Source: Orychophragmus violaceus
Taxonomy: Eukaryota; Streptophyta; Magnoliopsida; Brassicales; Brassicaceae
DNA length: 64,000 nucleotides
Direction of reading: 5' to 3'
NCBI GenBank assembly: GCA_030180135.1
Contig: CM058230.1
Span: forward strand, 62,032,580 to 62,096,579
Each line of letters opens with the position of its first letter. Positions within the stretch are counted from its first letter, which is position 1. Below the pieces are notes generated by a model. It saw only the letters and a list, made by a program, of their open reading frames with translations, searched no databases and was not told the DNA's origin. A program made the position numbers and the translations under genes. Positions 42,496-55,354 of the stretch are shown here, piece by piece.

Positions 42496-45400
42496 GTATT
42501 GGATACTGGTTGTGGCACTGATATTTGTTGTAATATGCAGAGCCTAAGCAACAGTAGAACGTTGAAGGAAGGGCAAGTGGAACTGCATGTCTGGAAGGAG
42601 CTATGGATGCTGCCTCAGCCGTAGAGTTTTCACTTGTAGATGCCTTTGAGGCTTGGTTTTGTATTAAGTAATTGCTACAATGTACCTGCTTTAAGCAGAG
42701 TTGTCTTTCATTTTCTTGTAAGAATTTGAATGTTTTTCATTTCGATAAAAGAGAAGTTTAGTTCTTTTGATCTTAATGAAATATTAATTGTAGCACCCTA
42801 TTCAAGGAATGGGTTTTATGTCTTAAACCAAAGAGTGCCTAAATGTAACATAAATACCAAATTGGTTTAAAACTGATGAATTAAACCTGATTTTTCTTGG
42901 CATAAAAGTCTTGGTCACATAGAGTAAGTCGGATTCAGAAATCCCATAGTTATGCACTATTGGGCTCATTCGATCGGATATCTTATGAGACTTGAATTCT
43001 GTTTACTGGACCAAAAGACAAAGGGCCCTATCCTAGCCGAGCTAGAGAAAGGCCCAAAGGCTTATTGGAGATTGAACATACTCATGTATGTGGTCCGATG
43101 AGCAGTAATGCCAGAGAAAATTTCCTGTACTTCATTGTCTCTACTGATTAATTCAGTGAGTAAGACTGTGTTCATTTGATGAGGCACAAGTCGGAATTCT
43201 TTGACATGGTCGAAAGAGCTCCAGAATGAGGTATAGAACCTGAGTGACAGAAGTATTAAGACTCTGAATTAAATCACAAGTGAGAATACTTGAGTCATCA
43301 GATGGTGTGATCATCTGAATGAGTGTGAAGTCGTTTCACAGCTCAATTCTCCTGAAAACCTTGAGGTATTTCTGTGAGAAAGAATCAGATCTTATCAGAA
43401 ATGATTAAAGATGAGTCACACGAATCTTCCATGATATTTTAAGAATAACGCTCTAGAAATATCTAAGTTTACACTGAAATAGTTCCACCAATATCAGTTG
43501 AAAGACACCACGTAAATGTGGATTGGAATCGATCCAAATTCGTCTTTACTGAGTATTTATAGTTGTGCTACTTTGCTGGTTGTCCTAGGGAAACCAAGGC
43601 TTGTTACTTTTACGTCCATTCTGTTTTCTAAGTAGGGAAGTTATTTTCCAAGAAGAACAGTGGGAGTAAAAGTACAACTCGAAGAAATTCGAGAAATACA
43701 GGAGGCTGCTCAACCTGTTGAGGGAGAGCAACGGATGGATTTACAGATTTCTGTAGAATCTACACCTGTAGAGCCTGAAGTTCGCAGATATGAAAGAATC
43801 AGTCACTAATCCGAGAGTGAATTCTCGTCATTAGTTGAACCTGATGATCATTGAAAGTTCGCATGATCTGATGATCATTGAAAGCGACGAATCTACGAAA
43901 CTCAAAGAAACGAAAGTGAGCCCGAACTCCGGAAAAATTACATTTTGTGTAAGTTAGCTTCATCGATCCATTCATGGATGGAAGCAAACATATCGGAGTT
44001 GGAATCTTCGTTCTGTTGAAGTAGTCAAGGTTTTGACTTAAACAGGAACGAAATGGAACTGTGCGTTTACTAAAAGATAAGTGGGAGCAATATTGCATTT
44101 CTCATAGTGTATGTCGATGACATACTGATTCTCGGATATAACATCCCAATGCTGCAGTCGGTAAAGGACTGGCTTGGGAGTTGGTTTTGTGATTGACATG
44201 GGTAAAGCCACGTAGTTCTTGGATTCTGGATCTAAAGATAGAGATCCAGAAGAGCTGGTAGGACAATGTCAGGATTCTTAAATTGACAAAGTCCTACACG
44301 TTTTCAGCAATCCAAGAAGGGTTTTATGCCAATGTCACATGGCATTAAGTTAAGCAAGAAACAGTGTCCCACGATAACTGCTGAGCTTGAATGCATGGAT
44401 GAGATTCCATATGCGTCGGCAATTGGATCTATCATGTATGCCATGACACGTACTTGTTTTGATGTTGCTTTAATGTTAAGCAGGACAAGTAAAGACCAGT
44501 CAAATCCAGCAAAGAATCACTGGATAGACGTAATGAATATTCTCAAGTATTTGGAAAAATACTTAGGATATGTTCTTGATTTACGGAGAAAGTGAGGTGC
44601 TACGAGTCGGTAGAGTCTGAAAGGCAAGTTTCCAATGGACAAGGATGATTTCCGGTCACAGTCCGGTTATATCTTGTGTCTATCTGGCGGTGCAAGGCAC
44701 TGTTGCTGACTCCATGACTTAAGCTGAACATTTCGCAGCTTGGGAAGCGGCGAAAGAGGTTGTTTGGAAAGAAGAGTTCGTCACTGAACTTGATGTGATT
44801 CCCAGCATAGATGAGACTAGCTGCACATCAGAGGTCCAAACACCTTGAGGGTAGGTATAACCTATTCCGTGAGATAAATGAAAGAGATGTTAAGTAGATC
44901 AGCAAGTTTCAACGAATGAGAACGTTGCTAATCTATTAACGAAGCCACTCCTTAGGCCTAAGCACGAGTCACGGACTGTTGCTGTAGGATAAGTGAAATT
45001 AAGATGTAGTCTTAATTTCAGTGGGAGTTAATAAAGGGCTTTATTTGGTTATTGATATGTTCTTGTAAAAAATTTTATGATGTTTAATGAAATTATTATT
45101 TCAAGATTATTTTAACTGTGATGAAATAATCGTTCCAAAATGATATGAACCATTTTATAGGTCATCGAAGTAAGTGACTTGATCTTGAGTCATCAAAGTC
45201 ATTTAGCTTGATCATGAGACCCTATATTTGATAGATGGCTTATATCATCCTGTCCCTAGTCGAAGGTTGTTGAAATTGGAACACCAACAACCGTGTGAGA
45301 CTAGATTGATATGTGACTTATGACAAAGTCTCAGTGTGTCATAGATGCGCGGCATCAAAGTCAGTACATAGGTGTATGTTGGGTACATACGACCGGACAT

Positions 45401-45851
45401 TACCCGATTATAAGAACTCTTCAGGATATTTATATCTGTGTCATAAGAGATTCTTACTACGACTATAGAGTATAGTCCTTAGACCTGAGTTCGCATGCAT
45501 GTGACTGCACATGAACTAATGCGCTTTGATCATTGTCTAATGCTGTCGTTAAGCGATAGTTATAAGGACCTTGATTGGGTCTATTATGAAATGAGTAGTT
45601 TACAGTGATGGAACAAGACGGGATTTGTCCCTCCAATATAAATGGAGTGAATATCTCTAGGCCAATCAGAGATTTGTATACTGGAAAATGCATGGCCATG
45701 CTCAAACGGACTTTCCCGAGTCGTTTGGATTGTCAGTATCAAATCAGAGTCCGATGAACAAGATTAGGCTTTATAAGGATGACACTAATCTTGCCTTATG
45801 ACTAATCGAGATATTGAGACAAAAGGATTATGAATACAGAGATTCCAGTTC
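42496..45851 (+). pseudogene. Copia-B pol remnant
   Basis: A protease start (VLDTGCGTDICC) follows the gag stop. Integrase is reduced to short pieces around 43080-43160. The RT region is recognisable near 44100-44300, and an open RT/RNase H piece at 44326-44595 has MPMSHGIKLSKKQCP and TRTCFDVALMLSRTS. Further RNase H pieces lie at 44640-44980, then untranslated sequence to the PPT. No catalytic domain is complete. Copia-D shows the same pattern of losses. Confidence 0.75.
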
Positions 45852-45862
45852 AAGTGGGAGAT

Positions 45863-46498
45863 TGTTGGAATTATGTCCAGTAATCTCTGTACTGTCTCTA
45901 GAAAGTAAGAGTATGTCAATGATCAGACATAAGTCATATAATACTGGGGGTCATGATGGCTTGCTAGAGTCCGCTCATGATCTATAAGTCTTGGACTTAT
46001 TGCCTTTATTATATGATCCCATATGGGTCACACGCCTAAGCTAACAGGAAACCATGAAGGAACGGTTTAGCAGAAGTACGGTAAAAGTGCTAGGCATTTA
46101 CTGTACTTAGAGAGACTAAAGGGCCTGATTAAATCTAAGAGATTTAATCAGACTGAGAATTGGGCCCAAAAGCCCATAGGAACTGGACAAGGGTTTTAAT
46201 TAATAAAACTTGCCCTAGCTCATTTTTCTCAGCAATTCTCTGCGCCTCCCTCAGCCTCTCTCTGCGCCTCTCTCCTTTCGGTCTAGCAGCCAATTTCCTG
46301 CTGTGTGCGTGTGTGAGCCTTTGGAGGAGCTATCACTTGGTGGTTCTGCTGATCTCTGACCCGTACCTCCTCTTTCCGCTGCATAAACAAGGTAACAGGT
46401 GAGATCCTTTATGATTCTGCAAGAGAACCTAGATCTGGCATGTTTAGGTGAGTTTAATCTGAAGAACTGAATCAGGATTAACACCAAACGATCCTTCA
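45863..46498 (+). repeat. Copia-B 3' LTR (636 bp)
   Basis: Preceded by PPT aagtgggaga (45852-45861), starts TGTTGGAATT, ends GATCCTTCA. Confidence 0.9.
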
Positions 46499-47148
46499 CT
46501 TATTATTATATATGGGTTTAGTACCCTTTTATTAGTTCAGCCAATATCTGCTCTTTAGACTATGATCGGCCCAATAAGAAACAACTTAAGTCGGCCCATG
46601 ATAAAAAAACCCTCACTTGAAGAATGTTCGGCTCAACTCACAAATGGTCATGCTCGGCTCAGATTGGCTCACGATCAGACATTTCCAGCTCGGATCAGGT
46701 CGCAGATTCAGACCAGCTTGGCTCAACTAAGAAACAAGACGTGGTCGGCTTGGCCCACTTTTTCACCTGAAGTACGGCCCATTCGTCACGACCTCGACAA
46801 GGAGTCAACTGCCGTATAAAAGTACAACCGTATTTACTATAAATAGATTGTTGCACTGTACATAAATGTAACTTTTTGAGATTGGTGCACTTCAGTACTT
46901 TCTCTTTCTAGAAACTAGCACATCTCGAATTGTAAGCGAGTTCGTCTTTCGAAGATCTCACATATTTCTTTCATTTCTCACTTTAAGCAAGCTCGTCTAT
47001 CGATGAACTTGAACCATCTTGTTCTTCTGCCGATCTTAGTCTGCTTTCTAATAAAGATAAACCTTAACTCATAGATTTCCACTGAGCACGTTCATTCTAA
47101 CCTAACAAGACGAACATTTAAACTTTTGTGATAAACTCGGCTATCACA
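46499..47148 (+). repeat. Gypsy-B 3' LTR, all but its first bases
   Basis: Aligns with 28757-29401 from ATATGGGTTTAG onward and ends GCTATCACA before the TSD aagat. Its first bases are separated by Copia-B; tgt at 39264-39266 after the PPT is the likely start. Confidence 0.85.
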
Positions 47149-47153
47149 AAGAT

Positions 47154-48293
47154 CATGCTAAATTAAATAAAACCAAAATTTAATCAAATGTAATATTGCT
47201 TTTCCTTTTCCGATATCATAATTAGTGCTAATAGAATCATATATATAATGGGAGAGAAATTTACTTTCTCATAGCACCACCTCAGCAAAGCCTTTTTAAT
47301 ATATGTGGCAATTTAAAAAAAAAAAAAATCAAAACAAAGGACCATGTTTAGTTGAAGCTTTGACTTCTGTTTTTCTGTTTTGTTCATTTCATTATAATGG
47401 CCATATTTTGGGGGGTCTCTCCTAATCCTAGCGAGAGTTTTTTTCTCTTTATCTTCCCCCTTCGTCTTTTTTTCTTCAGCAAAGTCCATATCATCTTTCT
47501 CTCTTTGCCTCATCTGTATTACTGAAAGATATGGAAATTGGTTTTCATGGCTTTTAGGATTAAGGTTTTCGCAGTTTAGGTGGTTTTGTATTCATGTTTT
47601 ATCCAAGAGAAATATAGATTATCTTGATGTGAGGTTTTAAGATTTGTATTTTATGTGCTATTTCAATCTATATCCTTCTCTATTTTAATTGGATTTTAAT
47701 GTTTTTTTAGGCGTTACCAGAATCCCCTTTCATCGGTGGATTAATATCTTTATCATCTCCAATTGCTCTTGGATAAAAAGAGTACAAGTGTTAGGCCTCA
47801 TCAATAGAGTGGATGTAGCCAGTGATGAAGCTTCGTGATAGTGATTTTTTGTAAGGCTTAGAATATGTACGGATTAATGGAGGTTGTTTGCCTTTCCGGC
47901 TGTTATAGGCAGAATTCAGAGGTTGGCAGAAGGTTGGAGGGCATCAGAACCTAGCAGATTGGAGTTTAAACCGTAAGTCCATGTCAACAATTAAAGTTTG
48001 TAATCTGTGAGTCCCTATAGATATTCAAGTAACGAATAAGAAAACAAAACGGCAAACGTAACATACATATTAGAGTGAGAAAAGAGGAGGACGCACCATG
48101 TCTCATCAATGGAAAATGTTCATATCTCTAAATATCTTCTAGGTAATATAATATCTTAACTTTCATTGTTCAAAATAACCTTTCGTAGATGTAATTCTTT
48201 CTTTTGATATGAGGTCATTTTGAGGCTTAATATTATGATTTTTGGATTTTCTTAGATGTTTTCAATTGAGATTTATCTGTATAAATAATTGAT
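47154..48293. other. Sequence between Gypsy-B and Copia-C
   Basis: No ORF of note. A pyrimidine-rich stretch (47415-47515) followed by T-rich, intron-like sequence could be the 5' region of a lost gene, but I cannot support a gene. Confidence 0.4.
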
Positions 48294-48298
48294 GGAAT

Positions 48299-48424
48299 TA
48301 TAGGATTGAAGGCTTGAATAATATTGATGTAATGTTTACAAATATATATACATTGTGGACAAAAAGTAGGGCTTCCCTAACTATACAAGATTTGCACATT
48401 AGACCCTTATACTAATCCCTTACA
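48299..48424 (-). repeat. Copia-C 3' LTR (126 bp)
   Basis: Minus-strand start TGTAAGGGATTAG. Differs from the other LTR at several positions. Confidence 0.88.
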
Positions 48425-50456
48425 CACCCCCTCAAGATGGAGAGATCTTGGTAACTCCAATCTTGCAACATGCTTGGTGAAATGATGTCCTTGGTAAAGG
48501 TTTTGTGAGCGCGTCTGAAAGTTGATCTTTGGCAGAGACATGTGAGACGTGAAGAGAACCAGATTGTATCTGACCACGAACGAAATGATATCTAGTGCAA
48601 TGTGTTTCATCTGAGAGTGAAAAACCGGGTTTGCGCTAAGATACGTTGCGCCGACGTTGTCACAGTAGATTATCGGTGCTTTAGGAAGCGTAATGTGCAG
48701 CTCAGAAAGAAGGTTGCATATCCACCGTATTTCAGCTGCTGCAGTCGCAATCCCTCTATATTCTGCTTCTGTAGATGAGCGAGAGACACCATTTTGCTTT
48801 TTCGAAGACCACGAGATGGCCTGTTTTCCAAGGTAAATAACATAAGCATTGGTCGAGATGTAATCGTCGAGGTCTCCTGCCCAGTCCGCATCAAAGAAAC
48901 CATGTAAACTGAGCTGATTGTTGGATTGTAAGAGGATGCCATGACTCATCGTTCCTGCCAGATACCGCATAACCCGTTTTGAGGCTGTCCAATGTTCGGT
49001 TGTTGGAGCTTGCATATATTGCGATAGGCGATTAACATCAAAGGATATGTATGGCCGTATGAACGCGAGGTACTGTAAACTTCCTAGAACCATTCGGTAT
49101 TCAGAAGCATTCTCTAATGTTGTTCCCGAGTTTCAGGAGAGATTGGGAGAGACTTGCATAGGAGTTGCGACTGCCTTGGCGTTGACCATGTTCGTCTTAA
49201 CAAGAAGATCGTTAATATACTTCCGTTGCATCAAATGGAGGCCGGAGGTTGTATGACTAACCTCGATCCCCAGAAAATAGCTTATCTCTTCCTGATCCTT
49301 AAGCGAGAACCGTTCAGCCAGAGAAGAGATAACACCTGAGATAGCTGCTTGTTGATTTCCAGTGACAATGATGTCATCTACATAGACAAGCATATACACC
49401 AAGATGGAACCACAATAGTAGACAAATAGAGAGGCGTCAGCAAGACTGTTAACGAACCCGAGTTGAAGTAGATAATTGCGGAGCTCATTGTACCACGCAC
49501 GTGGTGCTTGTTTGAGGCCATAGATGGCCTTATGTAAGCGACACACATAGTCTGGTTGATCATTGTCTACGAACCCAGGTGGCTGTGTCATATAGACCTC
49601 TTCTTTTAAGGTGCCTTGAAGAAAATTCTTATTAACATCAAGCAGACGGATTGACCATTTTTGGCAAGCAGCTTCACCTAAAACCAAGAAAATTGTCACA
49701 GCTTTAATAACAGGGCTAAAAGTCTCTTTGTCATCTAACCCGTATTGCTGGTGGAACCCTTTGGCGACGAGCCGAGCTTTGTACTTGTCAAAAAGACCGG
49801 ATGGTAAGAGTTTGGTTTTGTATACCCAACGGCAACCAATGACGTTTTGCGATGAAGACGGAGGAACTAATTCCCATGTTACTTTATCAAGCTGTCCATC
49901 AATTTCTTCAGACATCGCTTTTCGCCAATGTTCCTCACGGAGACCTTGCTTTAGAGTTGTTGGTTCAGGCGCATATATGCTGGATATTGCGGCAGTGAAT
50001 ATATATTTTTTATTGGGTTTGGTGATTTAATTTTTGCCTCTGGGGGTCATACGATGGGCGTTTTCTGGAGGTGGGAGAGCTCTTGAAGAAACTCGAGTTT
50101 TCGATTGTGATGTTTTTGTTCGCTGCGGGTTTATAGAAAAACGACCAATGGGTCTTTGGGAGGTGGAGGTAGGTCGTATTTGTGTAGGTTGTTGGGGGGT
50201 TAGAAGTGGTTTCATGACCAGTGAGTCTATTTGTGGAGCTAGGCTGGCTTGGTTAAATAGTGGTATTTGGGATATTGGCTTGGCGGTTGCGCCTTTGGTA
50301 AGTCTGAGTAATAAGATTGCGAGAGTTAGAAGGCAAGACCTGAGCTTGTGTTGTCGGTGTAATTGTGGCAGGGAGTTGCGGAACTGGTTCAGGCGTTGAC
50401 ATTTGGTGAGTACCTTCGCACGGTGACGGTTGGGGCAGAACCAGAGGTGATCGAAC
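48407..50456 (-). pseudogene. Copia-C linker, reverse transcriptase and RNase H
   Basis: From the Copia-D junction the Pro/Gln-rich linker leads to RT: KVTWELVPPS, CRWVYKTKLLPSG, RLVAKGFHQQYG, FSPVIKAVTI, YGLKQAPRAWY, and an intact YVDD box in LVYVDDIIVTGN (about 49370-49400). After a frame break near 49130, RNase H follows with GFFDADWAGD, SWSSKKQNGVSRSSTEAEYR and the DN in YCDNVGATYL. The natural end is near the PPT at 48440. Copia-D insertion and frameshifts inactivate it. Confidence 0.85.
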
Positions 50457-51104
50457 TGAAGGATTATGTGAATTCATGGTGTAATTGTCAGGTTACATCC
50501 TAGCACATAATCATCTAAGATCTAGGTGATTTGCAGATGAATCATAAACAGATCAGATTCATTACCTTGTGATTGCAGCGGATTGATCAAAGGAATGAAG
50601 AGATCTGCAAGAGCTGATAGAAACCGGCTCCTCCTAGGTATCCACACTCTTACAAGCTATTGGATCAGGCTGCTAGACCAAGCTGGAATTGTCAGAGAGA
50701 GAGAGGACGGCTCAGCCTCAAAATCGCAGATGGGGTATTGCCTTTGCCCTAGGCGCCATTCCTTTTACTTATATGGGCCCAAGTTATTAAACTAATGGCC
50801 TATTAGGATTTTGGGCCCAAGACACAAATCAGACAAAAGCCTGTATTTTGTCTGGCCCAATTCTCTGTACAAATACAGTAAATGCCTTGCATCTTACCGT
50901 ATTAATTCCTTGTTAACTTTCCCGTTAGCTATGGTGTGTGACCCTTAGGGATCATACAATACTGGTAATAAGTCCTAAACTTATAGATCAAGAGCGGACT
51001 CTAGCAAGTCATCATGATCACCCAGTATTTATGACTTATGTCTGATCTCGACACTTATCATACTTTCTAGAGATAGTACGGTAGATTTCAGGACATTCCC
51101 AACA
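50457..51104 (-). repeat. Copia-D 3' LTR (648 bp)
   Basis: Minus-strand start TGTTGGGAATGTC; plus-strand left end TGAAGGATTATG. Only a few differences from the partner LTR. Confidence 0.92.
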
Positions 51105-51117
51105 ATCTCCCACTTGT

Positions 51118-54100
51118 ACTGGAATCCTACATTCCCTAATCCTTTTGTCTCAATATCTCGATCTGGCATAAGGCAAGATGCGTGTCATCCTTATATAGCC
51201 AGACCATGTTTATCGGAACAGATTTGATACTGACAATGCAAACGACTTGGGCAAGTCCGTTTGGGAGTGGCCACTCTCTTACCAGCTATCAAGTCTCCGA
51301 TTGGCCTAGAGATATTTCCTCCGTTAAACGGCAGGGACAAATCCCATCTTGTTCCATCACTATGAACTACACACTTTATAATACACCCAACCAAGGTCCT
51401 TATAGCTCCCAGTTACGAAACAGCGTTAGACAATGATCAAAGCGCATCACTCCATGTGCAGCCACATGCATGCGAACTCAGGTCTAAGGACTATACTCTA
51501 TAGTCGTATATGAGAACCTCTTATGACACAGATATTAATATCTTGTAGAGTTCTCATCAGCGGGCCATGTCCGGTCATATGCTCCCCTACATATACCTAT
51601 GTGTCGACTTTGATGCCGCGCATCTATGACCCCTCGAAACTTGGTCATAAGTCTCAACACACTCTAGTCTCAAGTGGTTGTTGGTGTTCCAATTTCAACA
51701 ACCTTCGACTATGGACACTATGATTTATGTCATTTCGTTAAATATGGGGTTTCAGGATCAAGTCTACTCATGTACTTCGATGGCCCATATATAATGACAT
51801 GAATCATTTTGGAACGATTATTTATATCACAGTTAAAATAATCCAGAAATCATAGATTTCATAAACATAAAATATTATGTTTACATGAACCTTTCAAAAC
51901 AACTAAATAAAGCCCTTTACAAACTCCCACTGAAATTAAGACTACATCTTAATTTCTCTTATCCTACAGCTACAGTCCGCGACTCGTGCTTAGGCCTAAG
52001 GAGTGGCTTCGTTAATAGATTAGCAACGTTCTCATTCGTTGAAACTTGCTGATCTACTTAACACCTCTGTCATTTATCTCACGGAATATGTTATACCTAC
52101 CCTCAAGGTGTTTGGACCTCTGATGTGCAGCTAGCCTCATCTATGCTGGGAATCACATCAAGTTCAGTGATGAACTCTTCTTTCCAAACAACCTCTTTCG
52201 CCGCTTCCCAAGCTGCGAAATGTTCAGCTTAAGTCATGGAGCCAGCAACAGTGCCTTGCACCGCCAGACAGACACAAGATATAACCGGACTGTGACCGGA
52301 AATCATCTTTGTCTGTTGGTAACTTGCCTTTCAGACTCTACCGACTTGTAGCACCTCACTTTCTCCGTAAATCAAGAACTTATCCTAAGTATTTTCCAAA
52401 TACTTGAGGATATTCATTACGTCTATCCAGTGATTCTTTGCTGGATTTGACTGGTCTTTACTTGTCTTGCTTAACATTAAAGCAACATCAAAACAAGTAC
52501 GTGTCATGGCATACATGATAGATCCAATTGCCGACGCATATGGAATCTCATTCATGCATTCAAGCTCAGCAGTTATCGTAGGACACTGTTTCTTGCTTAA
52601 CGTAATGCCATGTGACATTGGCATAAAACCCCTTCTTGGAATGCTGAAAACGTGTAGGACTTTGTCAATATAAGAATCCTGACTTTGTCCTATCAGCTCT
52701 TTTGGATCTCTATCTTTAGATCCAAAATCCAAGAACATACGTGGCTTTACCCATGTCAATCATGGAGAAATAACTTTCCAGCCAGTCTTTAATAGACTTC
52801 AGCATTGGAACGTTATTTCCGAGAATCAGTATGTCATCGACATACACTATGAGAAATGCAACATTGCTCCCACTTATCTATTAGTAAACGCACAGTTCCA
52901 CTTCGTTCCTGTTCAAGTCAAAACCTTGACTACTTCAACAGAACGAAGATTCCAACTCCGATATGTTTGCTTCTATCCATGAATGGATCGATGAAGCTAA
53001 CTTACATACAGCATAATTTTTCGGAGTCCGGGCTCACTTTCGCTTCTGTGAATTTCGCAGGTTCGTCACTTTCAATGATCATCAGATCATGGCCATTAAT
53101 CACGAGAAATCACTCTCGGATTAGTGACGGATTAATTCAGATCTGCGAACTTCAGGCTCTACAGGTGTAGATTCTACAGAAATCTGTAAATCCATCCGCT
53201 GCTCTCCCTCAACAGGTTGAGCAGCCTCCTGTAGTTCTCGAATTTCTTTGAGTTATACTTTTACTCCCACTGTTCTTCTTGGAAAGCAACTTCCCTCTTA
53301 GAAAACAGAATTCCGAACAAACTAACTTCGTTTTCGGAATGGACGTAAAAGTAACAAGCCTTGGTTTCCCTAGGACAACCAGCGAAGTAGCACAACTACA
53401 AATACTCAGTAAAGACGAATTTGGATCATTTCCAGTCCACATTTAAGTGGTGTCTTTCAACTGATATTGGTAGAAATATTTCAGCGTAAACTTAGATATT
53501 TCTAGAGCGTTATTCTTAAAGAATATCATGGAAGATTCGTGTGACTCATCTTTAATCATTTCTAATAAGATCTGATTCTTTCTCACAGAAACACCTCAAG
53601 GTTTTCAGGAGAAATGAGCTGTGAAACGACTTCACACTCATTCAGATGATCACACCATCAATGACTTAAGTATTCTCACTCGTGATCTAATCCAGAGTCT
53701 CAATACTTCTGTCACTCAGATTCTATACCTCATTCTGGAACTCTTTCGACCATTTCAAAGAATTCCGACTCGTGTCTCATCAAATGAACACAGTCATACT
53801 CACTGAAGTAATCAGTAAATATAATGAAGTACAAGAAATTTTTCTCTGGCATTACTGCTCATCGGGCCACATACATGAGTATGTTCAAGGTCCAATAAGC
53901 CTTTGGGCCTTTCTCTAGCTCGGCTAAGATGGGCCCTTTGTCTTTTGGTCCAGTAAGCAGAATTCAAATCTCATAAGATATCCAATCAAATGAGCCCAAA
54001 AGTCCATAACTATGGGGTTTCTGAATCCGACTTACTCTATGTGACCAAAATATTTACGCCAAGAAAAATCAGGTTTAATTCATCAGATTTAAACCAATTC

Positions 54101-54463
54101 GGTATTTATGTTACTTTTAGGCACTCTTTGGTTTAAGATATAAAACCCATTCCTTGAATAGGGTGCTACAATCAATATTTCATTGAGATCAAAAGAACAA
54201 AACTTGTCTTTTATCAAAATGAAAAACATTCAAATTCTTACAAGAAAATGAAAGACAACTCTGCTTAAAGCAGGTACATTGTAGCAATTACTTAATACAA
54301 AACCAAGCCTCAAAGGCATCTACAAGTGAAAACCCTACGGCTGAGGCAGCATCCATAGCTCCTTCCAGACATGCAGTTTTACTTGTCCTTCCTTCAACGT
54401 TCTACTGTTGCTTAGGCTCTGCATATTATAACAAATATCAGTGCCACAACCAGTATCCAATAC
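51118..54463 (-). pseudogene. Copia-D pol remnant
   Basis: Same structure as the Copia-B pol remnant: protease start after the gag stop, fragmentary integrase (about 53750-53900) and an RT/RNase H piece at 52759-52385 (PKELIGQSQDSYIDKVLHVF, GFMPMSHGITLSKKQCP, TRTCFDVALMLSKTS). The rest is untranslated or unreadable. The shared losses mean the parent copy was already defective. Confidence 0.75.
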
Positions 54464-55354
54464 CTATAAGGTAGAACTTGAAGTAACAACATGAATACCT
54501 GAGGAAGTAGTCTCATACATCAACTTCAACTCCTCATAATCTTCCATGAATTTAATGCAATCTCTCTTCCAATGCCCAGTCTCTTTACAGTAGCAGCACT
54601 TACCAACGTAAGAGGTATCTGACTCGGGCTCAGAAGACACACGCTTGCCATGATTCAAAATCTGGACAACTTTGTCTTCACCCTTGTCAGCATTAGGTTT
54701 AGTAAACCTACCCTTCTCCATTACGAGATTATACAGGCTACTCTTCACGTTTGGCTCAACTGTCTTGAGCATATCATGCAGTTCAGTCAGCGTCTTCGTT
54801 AAGCCTTTCTTGATATAGTTCCTTTTGAACTTATCATAGCTTGACGGCAGTGACTGCAGAATGATCTCAGTTGCCAATTCTTGGCTAACTGGATAATCCA
54901 GTTTCCTCAGGTTATCAATGTAACCCATCATTTTACTGACATGAGGACTTACTGGATGATCATTTGGTAGCTTGCAGCTAGTGAGAGACTTAACCAACTG
55001 GTATCTCTCCACTCTTACCTGCTCCTGAAATTTCAATTTCAGGCTGCTGATCATCTATATTGGCGACTCCATGTTCTCATATTGCTTCAGCAAATCTGAG
55101 TCCATGGTAGCCAATATCAGACCACGCACATCTACCGCATCATTATAATGCTTATTCCAAGCATCATATACTGCATGAGAGGCATTGAACCCGATCCTCA
55201 CGGGGAGAGCTCTCTCAAGGACATAGTCCTTTCTCTCCTGCCTGAGGACTAGCCTCAGGTTCCGCGACCAAGTCAAGAAATTTGATCCGTTCAGTTTGTC
55301 CATTTCAAGGACAGACCGGATCGAGAAAGTGTTTTGATTGTTTGTGCTAGTCAT
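54464..55354 (-). pseudogene. Copia-D gag with one nonsense codon
   Basis: Collinear with Copia-B gag from MTSTNNQNTFSIRS to SSSTL. A single change turns a GAG codon after ESPI into TAG (55055-55057), splitting the frame at residue 100; the remaining 196 codons stay open with CCYCKETGHWKRDC. The terminal stop before VLDTGCGTD is the same as in Copia-B. Confidence 0.85.

Larger units (their letters stand above)
39267..46498 (+). mobile_element. Copia-B: Ty1/copia element inserted at the edge of the Gypsy-B 3' LTR
   Basis: 5' LTR 39267-39875, PBS, 1.7-kb leader, intact gag, decayed pol, PPT, 3' LTR 45863-46498. The 5' LTR lacks the first bases seen in the 3' LTR (TGTTGGAATTATGTCCAG), and no TSD can be recognised, so the left junction was altered after or during insertion. 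It is a close relative of Copia-D with shared pol lesions. Confidence 0.88.
28757..47148 (+). mobile_element. Gypsy-B: Tat-type Ty3/gypsy element with nested insertions
   Basis: 5' LTR 28757-29401, 3' LTR remainder 46499-47148 and a perfect TSD aagat (28752-28756 and 47149-47153). Plus-strand order is PBS, gag, protease, RT, RNase H and the integrase C-terminal end. A long spacer follows with a minus-strand gene and its promoter, then PPT and 3' LTR. A solo LTR (37606-38806) and Copia-B (39267-46498) are inserted. Without them the element is about 10 kb. All frames are broken and the integrase core is deleted. Confidence 0.9.

Noticed and set aside
47313..47513. 66-residue minus ORF (Lys/Glu-rich) between Gypsy-B and Copia-C
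   Set aside because: It is low-complexity translation of a pyrimidine-rich tract with no homologous features.
50034..50399. 121-residue plus ORF
   Set aside because: It is antisense to the Pro/Gln-rich IN-RT linker of Copia-C.
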